NCBI GenBank assembly: GCA_019116805.1 | Contig: DXAV01000028.1 | Span: forward strand, 1-40,470 | Direction of reading: 5' to 3' | DNA: 40,470 bases | Source: Candidatus Bacteroides merdavium | GTDB lineage: Bacteria; Bacteroidota; Bacteroidia; Bacteroidales; Bacteroidaceae | Part shown: one piece after another, positions 26,349 to 33,893 of the stretch | Layout: the number at the start of each line of letters is the position of its first letter | Position numbering within the stretch: position 1 is the stretch's first letter | Notes under the pieces: generated by a model | Told to the model about the DNA's origin: nothing | The model's input: only the letters and a program-made list of their open reading frames with translations | The model's database searches: none | Translations under genes and position numbers: made by a program

Positions 26349-26772
26349 GATGTTCTTTCGCAGCGCAATCCGGACAAATACCTTTCAGCACGTAGTTGAT
26401 ACTGTGGAGGCTGAATCCTTCGGGCAGTTTCACCATCGGTGTGGGGATATTGGTGAAGCAGAAGGTGCGGTTGCACTTCTCACAATGGAAATGGGTGTGC
26501 AGGTCGTTCACTTCGCATGAGCACGATGAACTGCATACGGCATACTTGAACGAGCCTGTCCCGTCGTCAATGCTATGGATGAGGTGGTGTGACAGGAAGA
26601 GGGTGAGGGTGCGGAAGATGCTTGAACGGTCCACTGTGTCGAGCATGGCTTCCAGGTCGGCCAGCGAAACGGACTGCCCGGCCTGCATCATGGCTTTCAA
26701 TACCAGTAACCGTATGGCGGTTGGTTGTATTTCGCGTTTAGCCAATAACTCCAGATAAGTGTTTTTTTCCAT
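26335..26772 (-). CDS. Fur-family metal-responsive regulator
   Basis: A 145-residue DNA-binding regulator of the Fur/Zur/PerR family. The winged helix covers about 8-80, with recognition helix RSSIFRTLTLFLSHHLI. The C-terminal domain has the structural zinc cysteines C97xxC100 and C133xxC136 and the His-rich HTHFHC (92-97). Unusually, three further cysteines occur just before it (CSSSCSC, Cys80, 84, 86), which could add a metal or redox site. It starts 7 bases after the P-type ATPase stop, so the two share a transcript, and its likely target is that promoter. Zinc is the most probable signal from context; Fur or PerR type cannot be excluded. Confidence 0.88.
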   Translation of the reverse strand: MEKNTYLELLAKREIQPTAIRLLVLKAMMQAGQSVSLADLEAMLDTVDRSSIFRTLTLFLSHHLIHSIDDGTGSFKYAVCSSSCSCEVNDLHTHFHCEKCNRTFCFTNIPTPMVKLPEGFSLHSINYVLKGICPDCAAKEHQKGL

Positions 26773-26779
26773 ATTCTTC

Positions 26780-28720
26780 TCATTTTATCAGTTTCTGTAT
26801 CCGTATGGCGTTAAGTACGGCCAGCAAGGCTACGCCTACGTCGGCGAACACGGCCTCCCACAAGGTTGCCATTCCTGCTGCTCCCAATGCCAGTACTGCA
26901 ATCTTTACCCCTAATGCCAGCAGGATGTTCTGCCAGACGATGCGCCGCGTCTGACGTCCGGCCCGGATGGCAGTGGAGATGCGCGAGGGTTGGTCGGTTT
27001 GTATCACGACGTCGGCTGTCTCGATTGCGGCATCGCTTCCCCATCCTCCCATAGCAATACCTACGTGGCTTAAAGCCAGGGCGGGTGCATCGTTGATGCC
27101 ATCGCCGACAAAAGCTATGCGACAAGTGTTGTCCTGCCTTAGATTTTCTATGTGCTTTACCTTGTCTTCGGGCAGCAAGTCCCCATAGGCTTGTCCGATA
27201 CCCAATTGTTTTGCAAAGGTAGTTACAATGGACTGTTTGTCCCCCGAAAGTATCTGAATATTTTTAATTTGTAATGTCTTCAGATCATTAATGGCCTGTC
27301 GGGCATCTGCTTTCAATGTATCGGCTAATGTCAGATGGCCGATATAGCAGCCATTGGCGGCACATACTACGGTCGTTTCCCTTGCTTCTTGTAAAGCGGG
27401 CGGATAGACAATACCTTCGCAGGCTAACAGGCGGGTGTTTCCTACCAGTATTGTCTGACCTTCCATAACAGCCCGTACGCCACAGCCAGCAATTTCTTCG
27501 ACATCTGTAGCCTGTAGCAGTTTCACCTGTCTGGCTTTGGCGTATTGCATCAAACCGACTGCCAGTGGATGAGTGCTGTCTTGTTCGGCTGAAGCAACCA
27601 GCTGGATAAGACGTTCTTTACTAATACCTGGTTGAGGTACGCAGGTTTGTACCTCGAACTCTCCACGGGTCAGAGTACCGGTCTTATCGAACACAACGGT
27701 ATTGATGCTACTGATAGCGTCCAGATAGTTCCCCCCTTTGAATAGGATACCTTGTCGTGATGCGGCTCCGATCCCTCCGAAATAACTTAACGGAATGCTG
27801 ACTACTAATGCACAAGGGCATGATACGACCAGAAAGACCAATGCACGATAGAGCCAGTCATCAAACAGATAAACGAAAGTTCCGCTAAATAGTGAATAGA
27901 GCCAGGGAAGCAGCACGATGAGAACTGCCAGGGTGGTGACTGCAGGTGTATAAATGCGGGCAAACTTGCGGATGAACAGTTCGGCGGGAGCTTTTCGCTC
28001 TGCGGCATCTTGTACCAGACGCAGAATACGCGACAAGGCACTGTCGGCAAAGGGGCGTGTGACTCGGATTCGTACAGTTCGACCGGTTGAAATCATGCCA
28101 GCCAGCACATCTTCGTCTTTTTTTATATCACGAGGAAGGCTTTCTCCGGTCAGGGTTGCTGTGTTGAAGGTGGCGCTTTCGTTGCACAACGTTCCGTCGA
28201 GAGGTACTCGTCCGCCCGCCTTTACTTCAATCACTTCTTCTGTCTGTACTTCTTGTGGAGAAACCTCTACGAGTTGGCCGTTGCGTATAACGGCAGCTTT
28301 CTCAGGGCGGATGTCGAGTAAGGAACGGATATTTCGTCGGGCTTTGCTTACAGCCTTGTCCTGGAAATGTTCCCCCAGCGAGTAGAAGAGCATCACTGCT
28401 ACGCCTTCGGGATATTCACCGATGGCAAAGGCCCCGACGGTAGCGATGAACATCAGTGTAAATTCGTTGAAGTATTCCCGTCGGTTCAGTTCCTCCCAAG
28501 CTTCTTTCAGTACGGGAAGAGCCACAGGCAGATAGGCCATGAGGTACCAGACGAGAACCGCACCTCGATACTGGAACAGGGGTGTCTCTGTGGTTTGTAG
28601 AATCATACCGGCAGCCAACAATGATCCTGACAATAACATTCGGCCATATTCTTGGATAAAGCTCTTTTGCCTACAATAGGCTGTGTGTGCATGTTCGTGC
28701 GAACAACATTGGCAACTCAT
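26780..28720 (-). CDS. P1B-type metal-exporting ATPase, probably Zn/Cd
   Basis: A 646-residue heavy-metal pump that exports divalent ions across the inner membrane using ATP. The N-terminus lacks a ferredoxin-like HMA domain and instead has the Cys/His cluster MSCQCCSHEHAHTAYC (1-16). Family motifs are all present: TGES in the actuator domain, the membrane CPC in VSCPCALVVS, DKTGTLT with the phosphorylated Asp, STHPLA in the nucleotide domain and GDGINDAPALA. The last two helices contain K...(GVKIAVLALG) and DVG (FADVGVALL), the pattern of the P1B-2 Zn/Cd/Pb group. Its promoter carries a perfect dyad, and a Fur-family gene follows it directly. Confidence 0.93.
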   Translation of the reverse strand: MSCQCCSHEHAHTAYCRQKSFIQEYGRMLLSGSLLAAGMILQTTETPLFQYRGAVLVWYLMAYLPVALPVLKEAWEELNRREYFNEFTLMFIATVGAFAIGEYPEGVAVMLFYSLGEHFQDKAVSKARRNIRSLLDIRPEKAAVIRNGQLVEVSPQEVQTEEVIEVKAGGRVPLDGTLCNESATFNTATLTGESLPRDIKKDEDVLAGMISTGRTVRIRVTRPFADSALSRILRLVQDAAERKAPAELFIRKFARIYTPAVTTLAVLIVLLPWLYSLFSGTFVYLFDDWLYRALVFLVVSCPCALVVSIPLSYFGGIGAASRQGILFKGGNYLDAISSINTVVFDKTGTLTRGEFEVQTCVPQPGISKERLIQLVASAEQDSTHPLAVGLMQYAKARQVKLLQATDVEEIAGCGVRAVMEGQTILVGNTRLLACEGIVYPPALQEARETTVVCAANGCYIGHLTLADTLKADARQAINDLKTLQIKNIQILSGDKQSIVTTFAKQLGIGQAYGDLLPEDKVKHIENLRQDNTCRIAFVGDGINDAPALALSHVGIAMGGWGSDAAIETADVVIQTDQPSRISTAIRAGRQTRRIVWQNILLALGVKIAVLALGAAGMATLWEAVFADVGVALLAVLNAIRIQKLIK

Positions 28721-28749
28721 TTTTTATTCATATATTGATTTACTAGTTG

Positions 28750-28757
28750 CAAAGGTA
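28750..28757 (-). promoter_or_regulatory. -7 box of the metal ATPase operon
   Basis: TACCTTTG on the minus strand, 30 bases before the ATPase start. The nearest upstream TTG and TTTG lie 14 and 25 bases away instead of 19-20, so the promoter looks weak unless helped or bent. Confidence 0.65.
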
Positions 28758-28769
28758 TGATTTTTGGGG

Positions 28770-28784
28770 TGCAACTTGGTTGCA
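28770..28784. promoter_or_regulatory. Candidate operator, 15-bp dyad in the ATPase promoter
   Basis: TGCAACTTGGTTGCA is a perfect 6-3-6 inverted repeat just upstream of the -7 box, in the spacer/-33 zone. A Fur-family regulator is encoded in the same operon, so it is the natural candidate ligand. Size suits a Fur-family dimer, but the sequence is not a standard Fur box that I recognise. Confidence 0.5.
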
Positions 28785-28847
28785 AACTTATCAAGATGTG
28801 GAGAATGTATTTGATTTAAATCAATTCGTCTGTTTTTCTTTTTTTGC

Positions 28848-28855
28848 TATTTTTG
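28848..28855 (+). promoter_or_regulatory. -7 box of the MATE gene
   Basis: TATTTTTG fits TAnnTTTG, 25 bases before the start codon. No clear -33 element. Confidence 0.45.
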
Positions 28856-28866
28856 CGCTCGATTTC

Positions 28867-28872
28867 AGGAGG
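28867..28872 (+). promoter_or_regulatory. Strong Shine-Dalgarno before the MATE gene
   Basis: AGGAGG with 8 bases to the ATG at 28881. A full Shine-Dalgarno match is unusual in Bacteroidota, where most starts, including the others here, lack one. Confidence 0.6.
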
Positions 28873-28880
28873 ATACATTC

Positions 28881-30236
28881 ATGGCCAAGTCGGTAGAAAT
28901 GACGGAGGGACGCACCCTACCGCAAATTTTTTATTTTGCGTTACCTTTGCTGATGGGTAACCTGTTGCAGCAGACTTATTCGATGGTTGATGCTGCTATC
29001 GTTGGTAAATTTCTGGGTATCAATCCGCTGGCGGCGGTAGGTGCCAGCACTTCAGTGGTTTTTCTGATTTTGGGATTTTGCAATGGTTGTTGTGGAGGTT
29101 TTGGCATCCCTGTGGCGCAGAAGTTTGGTGCGCGTGACTATACTACTATGCGTCGTTACGTGGCGGTCAGTTTGAAACTGGCTGGTATTATGTCGGTGAC
29201 ACTTGCTGTCTTGACCAGTATTCTATGTGCTTGGATTTTACGTTTGATACGTACTCCGGAGAATATTTTCGACGATGCTTATGCCTATTTGTTAGTTACC
29301 TTCATTGGCATCCCTTGTACTTTTTTCTATAATCTTTTATCAAGTATCATTCGTGCGTTGGGCGATAGTAAGACTCCCTTTTGGTTTCTGCTTTTTTCCA
29401 CTGTGCTCAATATTTTGCTCGATCTTTTTTGCATTCTTGTGTTAGGGTGGGGTGTAGCTGGTGCAGGCATTGCCACGTTAATTGCCCAGGGTGTATCAGC
29501 CGTTCTTTGTTATTTTTATATGATGCGCCATTTTGACATTCTTCGCACCTCACCGACTGAACGTCGTTTTAATGGACGATTGGCTCGTACACTACTTTCC
29601 ATCGGTGTGCCTATGGGACTTCAGTTTTCCATTACGGCTATTGGAAGTATCATGCTCCAAAGTGCCAACAATGCATTAGGTACAGCTTGTGTAGCTGCCT
29701 ATTCTGCTGCCATCCGCATTAAAATGTTTTTTATGTGTCCTTTTGAAAGTTTAGGTATCGCAATGGCTACTTTTGCAGGTCAGAATTACGGAGCGGGTAA
29801 ACCTGGACGTATTTGGGAGGGCGTTAAGTCGAGTACGCTGATGATGATGATTTATTGGGTATTTACATTCTGCGTACTCATGTTGGGCTCTCGTATGTTT
29901 GTGAGGTTGTTTGTGGATGCCTCCGAAGTTGAGATATTAGCCGATGCCGTGCTGTTTCTTCATGCCGCAGTTTCTTTCTTCCCTGTTTTAGGTTTGCTTT
30001 GCATTTTGCGTTATACCATTCAAGGTGCCGGCTTCACCAATCTGGCCATGCTTTCAGGTGTGTCCGAGATGATAGCCCGTATCCTGGTCAGCGTAATTGC
30101 TGTTCCTGCCTGGGGGTACATTGCTGTTTGTTTCGGTGATCCTACTGCTTGGATTTTTGCCGATATCTTCCTTATTCCAGCTTTCATTTATGTGTATGGC
30201 AGGATAAAACGAACGGTGCTTCCTATTGCAGCTTGA
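28881..30236 (+). CDS. MATE-family multidrug/sodium antiporter
   Basis: A 451-residue exporter of the MATE superfamily, probably using a sodium or proton gradient to expel cationic compounds. Twelve hydrophobic helices in two similar halves are visible. The first half opens PQIFYFALPLLMGNLLQQTYSMVDAAIVGKFLG, given here as its parts ALPLLMGNLLQQ and YSMVDAAIVGKFLG, typical of the DinF/NorM-like branch; the second half has GVPMGLQFSITAIGSIMLQ. It is divergent from the metal ATPase, sharing a 160-base promoter region, and its stop lies 4 bases from that of the convergent MFS gene. Substrate is unknown. Confidence 0.9.
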   Translation: MAKSVEMTEGRTLPQIFYFALPLLMGNLLQQTYSMVDAAIVGKFLGINPLAAVGASTSVVFLILGFCNGCCGGFGIPVAQKFGARDYTTMRRYVAVSLKLAGIMSVTLAVLTSILCAWILRLIRTPENIFDDAYAYLLVTFIGIPCTFFYNLLSSIIRALGDSKTPFWFLLFSTVLNILLDLFCILVLGWGVAGAGIATLIAQGVSAVLCYFYMMRHFDILRTSPTERRFNGRLARTLLSIGVPMGLQFSITAIGSIMLQSANNALGTACVAAYSAAIRIKMFFMCPFESLGIAMATFAGQNYGAGKPGRIWEGVKSSTLMMMIYWVFTFCVLMLGSRMFVRLFVDASEVEILADAVLFLHAAVSFFPVLGLLCILRYTIQGAGFTNLAMLSGVSEMIARILVSVIAVPAWGYIAVCFGDPTAWIFADIFLIPAFIYVYGRIKRTVLPIAA

Positions 30237-30240
30237 TTTT

Positions 30241-31416
30241 TTATTTTTGTGTGATGATCGTGATACCCAGTGAAACCAGTGTCAGAAGGGAAGCGACAGC
30301 CGACACGCCGCCCCAGCCCCACAGTTCCCAACAGCTGCCGGCCAGGAAGGTACCCAGCGAGCCGCCGATGAAGTAGGTGGTCATGAAGATGGTGTTCAGA
30401 CGGTTGGAAGCCGAGGGGCAGAGGTGGAAGATGCTCGTCTGGTTGCTGAGCTGGATACACTGCATGCCAATGTCTATCAGCAGGATGCCTGCCACGATGG
30501 CGGCGAAGCTGTTCTGCCCGAAGTAGAAGCAGCACCAGGACAGGAGGATGAGCCCGCACCCGATGTAGTTGAAGTTGCGTACGCCCACCTTCTTCACCCA
30601 GCTGCCCACGAACGAGGCCGTCAGGGCGCCGGCCACGCCACACAGGCCCAGGAAGCCGATGACGTCGCTGTCGGCATAGAACGGTGCGCCGCCCATCTTG
30701 AAGGCCAGACACGACCACATGCCCAGCATGGAGCCGAATGCCAGGGCGGAGCGGATGGAATAAATGCGTAGTTCGGGATAGTCTTTCACCAGCCGGAAAA
30801 GTGATTTCATCAGTTCGGAGTATCGTCCACTGAAGGTAGGACGGATGTCGGGCAGTACCTTGAGAACCACTACGGCACACACCACCATCATGCCGGCGGC
30901 TATGTAGTACATCTCGCGCCAGCCCAGCAGTTCACCGACGTAGCCGCTAATCACGCGCGAGGCCAGGATACCCGTCAGCAACCCCGAGATGACGATGCCC
31001 ACGTTGCGCCCCTTGTTCTCCGGCCGGGAGAAGACAGAGGCGATGGGTACGAAGATTTGGGGAATCATGGAACCTACACCCGTGAGCAGCGACGCGCCCC
31101 AGATGACATGGATGTCTTTGCTGACGGCCATCGTCAGCAGGGAACAGATGAGCAGGGCGAAGTTGGCCAGAATGATTTTCTTGCGCGGGTAGAGGTCACC
31201 CAGCGGGATGATGAGCAGTAGTCCCAGCGCATAACCCATTTGCGTGATCATGGCGATGAGGTTGGCACTGAACTCCGTGATGTCCAGCTCCTGTCGTATC
31301 AGGTTGAGCAGGGGCTGGTTGTAGTAGATGTTGGCTACAGATACGCCTGCCACAATGGCAAGGGTCCAGAGGATATGGGCGGGGAGGCCGCCATTTTCTT
31401 TCAATTCCTGTTTCAT
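30241..31416 (-). CDS. MFS transporter, DHA1-like
   Basis: A 391-residue transporter with twelve predicted helices. The N-terminal half contains ANIYYNQPLLNLIRQEL and the MFS motif A region IIPLGDLYPRKKII, a pattern shared with YgaY/arabinose-efflux-like drug exporters. Substrate is unknown. The start lies 18 bases after the tRNA-His terminator on the same strand, and I find no TAnnTTTG between tRNA and gene, so expression may need terminator readthrough or an unusual promoter. It is noticeably richer in G and C than the convergent MATE gene. Confidence 0.87.
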   Translation of the reverse strand: MKQELKENGGLPAHILWTLAIVAGVSVANIYYNQPLLNLIRQELDITEFSANLIAMITQMGYALGLLLIIPLGDLYPRKKIILANFALLICSLLTMAVSKDIHVIWGASLLTGVGSMIPQIFVPIASVFSRPENKGRNVGIVISGLLTGILASRVISGYVGELLGWREMYYIAAGMMVVCAVVVLKVLPDIRPTFSGRYSELMKSLFRLVKDYPELRIYSIRSALAFGSMLGMWSCLAFKMGGAPFYADSDVIGFLGLCGVAGALTASFVGSWVKKVGVRNFNYIGCGLILLSWCCFYFGQNSFAAIVAGILLIDIGMQCIQLSNQTSIFHLCPSASNRLNTIFMTTYFIGGSLGTFLAGSCWELWGWGGVSAVASLLTLVSLGITIITQK

Positions 31417-31433
31417 GCGGATGTTGTAACTGC

Positions 31434-31475
31434 TTATAAAAAGAAAATCCCCATAAGCTTTTGCTTATGAGGATT
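31434..31475 (-). terminator. Terminator after tRNA-His
   Basis: On the minus strand AATCCTCATAAGC (31475-31463) pairs with GCTTATGGGGATT (31458-31446) over 13 positions with one G-U, loop AAAA, then TTCTTTTT. It is a textbook intrinsic terminator 10 bases past the tRNA and 18 bases before the MFS start. Confidence 0.92.
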
Positions 31476-31485
31476 ACCACTAGTG

Positions 31486-31560
31486 GGTGGCAGATGGGAC
31501 TCGAACCCACGACATTCAGAACCACAATCTGACGCTCTAACCAACTGAACTACAGCCACC
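31486..31560 (-). tRNA. tRNA-His (GTG)
   Basis: The minus strand gives a complete cloverleaf: G-1 at 31560 opposite C73, acceptor GTGGCTG with CTGCCAC (one U-U mismatch), T8-A9, D stem GTTC/GAGC, anticodon stem TCAGA/TCTGA with loop TTGTGGT (anticodon GTG), T stem GTGGG/CCCAT and TTCGAGT. The extra G-1 paired with C73 is the identity mark of tRNA-His. CCA is not encoded. Confidence 0.97.
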
Positions 31561-31587
31561 ATGTTAGCGCATTTCCTAAATGCGGTG

Positions 31588-31618
31588 CAAAGATATGGAT
31601 TATATTTGAACTGGCAAA
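31588..31618 (-). promoter_or_regulatory. Promoter of tRNA-His
   Basis: On the minus strand TTTG (31615-31618), a 19-base spacer, TATCTTTG (31588-31595): full consensus. The leader holds a short hairpin (CGCATTT at 31568-31574 with AAATGCG at 31578-31584), possibly for tRNA processing. Confidence 0.85.
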
Positions 31619-31649
31619 GCTTTCCGAAAATATTTTTTGTTTTTCTGCA

Positions 31650-32741
31650 TCATTTTGCCTGCTCGTCAATTCCCTTGTTGTATCGGGATAACAGCTTGCG
31701 GGTGTTTTCTGTGAAGATTTTCAGCCGGTTACGGGCTGCCGGGGCCAGACTGTCTGCCGGAGTGGTGACGGGATAGAGAATGAAATTCTTTTTCCCGGTC
31801 AGTGTGGGGCGGCCTGTCCATACAAGGTCGTAACTGCATGACACCAGACGGGTGTGGGGATGGTGGTTACCGTCGGGGATTGATTTTTCAAGTGTCAGGC
31901 TGACGACGGCACCACCGTCGGTGTGGCGGGCGCTCATGTTGGAGATGTAGTTGCCCAACGAGTAAACCAGCAGATGACGGTCGCCGCTGAGGCTGTCGGT
32001 GCGCACCTCCATGGGCTGCACCACGTGCGGATGGCTGCCGATGATGTGGTCCACGCCCTGGGCAAACAGCCAGTCGGCCAGTTCCTGCTGTTCGCGGCTG
32101 GGCAGTTGCTGGTATTCGTTGCCCCAGTGCAGGCAGGCGATGAGCACATCGGGCTGCCAGGCACGGGCGGTGTGGATGTCTTTCAGCATCTGGCGGCGGT
32201 CCAGGTAGTTCACTTGGTTGGGAGCCTTGGCGCGCAGGCCGTTGGTGCCGTAGGTATAGTTCAGCAGGGCGATGCGGAAACCTTTCTTCTGCAGGAGCAG
32301 CGGATAGCGGTGGTGGCGGTCGGTGGAGTCGCGGTAGGTACCGGCCGAAGGTATCTGCAGGGAGTCGAGCAGGTGGAGCGTGCGCTCCAGCCCTTTCTGC
32401 CCGCGGTCCAGGCAGTGGTTGTTGGCGGTGAGCAGGACGTCGAAACCGGCGTCGCGGATGGCATGGAGGTATTCGTCGGGAGCACTGAAGGCGGGATAGC
32501 CTTTATAGGGACGTCCGCCCAGCGTCACTTCCAGATTGCCGACGGCGATATCGGCCGCCTGTATCTGCGGGCCGACGAGGGAGAAGCAGGGCGTGTAGTC
32601 GTAGGTGCCCTGTGGCGTGCGGGCGGCATCTATCTGCGCCTGATGCTGCATCAGGTCGCCCACAAACAATAGCGTAATCCGCTCCTGTGCGGAGAGGGTT
32701 ACGCTATAGAGGATTAAGGTAAGGAGCGCCCACGTCTTCAT
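31650..32741 (-). CDS. CapA-like metallophosphatase-fold protein
   Basis: A 363-residue exported protein of the PGA_cap (CapA) family, which has a calcineurin-like metallophosphatase fold and is linked to poly-gamma-glutamate or capsule synthesis in Bacillus. The signal peptide ends near residue 18 (LSAQE). Family motifs follow: FVGDLM (26-31), GNLEVTLGG, ANNHCLDRG, CLHWGNEYQ and GSHPHVVQP, supplying the metal-binding Asp, Asn and His residues. No other CapB/CapC genes are here, so its substrate in this organism is unknown. It starts 24 bases after folD and likely shares its mRNA. No hairpin follows before the tRNA-His promoter. Confidence 0.9.
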   Translation of the reverse strand: MKTWALLTLILYSVTLSAQERITLLFVGDLMQHQAQIDAARTPQGTYDYTPCFSLVGPQIQAADIAVGNLEVTLGGRPYKGYPAFSAPDEYLHAIRDAGFDVLLTANNHCLDRGQKGLERTLHLLDSLQIPSAGTYRDSTDRHHRYPLLLQKKGFRIALLNYTYGTNGLRAKAPNQVNYLDRRQMLKDIHTARAWQPDVLIACLHWGNEYQQLPSREQQELADWLFAQGVDHIIGSHPHVVQPMEVRTDSLSGDRHLLVYSLGNYISNMSARHTDGGAVVSLTLEKSIPDGNHHPHTRLVSCSYDLVWTGRPTLTGKKNFILYPVTTPADSLAPAARNRLKIFTENTRKLLSRYNKGIDEQAK

Positions 32742-32765
32742 TGCCTTTCAGGGTTGGGAGGTGGA

Positions 32766-33650
32766 TCAGTCGTTGTACACGGCTTTCTTGCCGGCCAGCA
32801 GGGTGTTCTTCATCAGCGAGACGATGGTCATGGGACCTACGCCGCCCGGCACGGGGGTGATGAACGAGCACTTGGGGGCCACTTCGTCAAACTTCACGTC
32901 GCCCGTCAGCTTGAAGCCCGATTTCTTGGTGGCGTCGGGCACGCGGGTGGTGCCTACGTCAATCACGACGGCGCCTTCCTTCACCATTTCGGCTTTCACG
33001 AAGTTGGGCTGGCCCATGGCGGCGATGATGATGTCGGCTTCCTGACATTCCTTCACCAGGTCGCGGCTGCGGCTGTGGCATACGGTTACGGTGGCGTCAC
33101 CCGGATAGGCTTTCTGCATCATCAGCATGGCCATGGGTTTGCCCACGATGTTGCTGCGGCCCAGGATGACACATTTCTTACCTTTCGTGTCGATGTTATA
33201 GCGCTTCAGCAGTTCGAGGATGCCGTTCGGCGTAGCCGATACGTAGCAGGGCAGGCCGATGGAAAGGCGTCCCACGTTGATGGGGTGGAAGCCGTCCACG
33301 TCCTTGCGGTAGTCGATGGTTTCGATTACTTTCTGTTCGGAGATGTGCTTGGGCAGGGGGAGCTGCACGATGAAGCCGTCCACGTCTGGGTCGTTGTTCA
33401 GTTCGCGCACCTTGGCCAGCAGTTCTTCTTCGGTCACATCGGCTTCGTAGCGGATGAGGCTTGACTTGAAGCCGCATACTTCGCAGGCCTTTACCTTGGC
33501 GGCCACATAAGTTTCACTACCACCGTCGTGTCCCACCAGGATGGCGGCCAGGTGGGGGCGCTTGCCTCCGCGAGCCACGATTTCCGCTACTTCGGCGGCA
33601 ATCTCCTGCTTCACTTGTTCTGAAATTGCTTTTCCGTCTATCAGTGTCAT
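32766..33650 (-). CDS. folD: Methylenetetrahydrofolate dehydrogenase/cyclohydrolase
   Basis: FolD interconverts methylene-, methenyl- and 10-formyl-tetrahydrofolate, feeding purine and formyl-Met synthesis. In 294 residues the active-site YVAAK motif is at 48-52 (Tyr48, Lys52), with [17 protein letters not shown], the NADP-binding [11 protein letters not shown], and DVGTTRVPD near the C-terminus. Length is normal. Two copies of a consensus-like promoter lie upstream in a tandem duplication. The capA-like gene follows after 24 bases. Confidence 0.96.
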   Translation of the reverse strand: MTLIDGKAISEQVKQEIAAEVAEIVARGGKRPHLAAILVGHDGGSETYVAAKVKACEVCGFKSSLIRYEADVTEEELLAKVRELNNDPDVDGFIVQLPLPKHISEQKVIETIDYRKDVDGFHPINVGRLSIGLPCYVSATPNGILELLKRYNIDTKGKKCVILGRSNIVGKPMAMLMMQKAYPGDATVTVCHSRSRDLVKECQEADIIIAAMGQPNFVKAEMVKEGAVVIDVGTTRVPDATKKSGFKLTGDVKFDEVAPKCSFITPVPGGVGPMTIVSLMKNTLLAGKKAVYND

Positions 33651-33726
33651 AATTTCTTTTTTTATTGAAGGTTCATAATTCGTTTTTCAGGTTCTTGTTC
33701 TTCATGGGGACAATCCCTTGTTTGCT

Positions 33727-33893
33727 TACAAAGATAGTGAAAGGTGAGCGCAGAAACAAATGAAAAATAAGTTTTTCAATTTGATTATGCCGAACCGCAT
33801 CCTGTTTTATGAAAAGATAGTGAAAGGTGAGAGGAGAACAAAATATTGAAACTTGTTTCAGATATTTTTTATCCCGAACCGCATCCTGTCTAA
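33727..33893. repeat. Tandem duplication of about 84 bases carrying the folD promoter
   Basis: AAGATAGTGAAAGGTGAG occurs at 33731 and 33814, and CCGAACCGCATCCTGT at 33790 and 33874, so two units of 83-84 bases lie side by side with diverged middles. A degraded third start of the unit may precede 33727. Each unit includes one promoter reading toward folD. Confidence 0.8.
33729..33760 (-). promoter_or_regulatory. Promoter of folD (proximal copy)
   Basis: On the minus strand TTTG (33757-33760), a 20-base spacer, TATCTTTG (33729-33736). Transcription should start near 33722, giving about 70 bases of leader. A second copy lies about 83 bases upstream (TTTG at 33839-33842, 19-base spacer, TATCTTTT at 33812-33819). 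Confidence 0.75.

Noticed and set aside
28746..28751. Third half-site GTTGCA of the ATPase operator.
   Set aside because: The same TACCTTTGCAAC string occurs at the tRNA-Phe promoter, so it reflects the promoter box and its flank rather than an operator.
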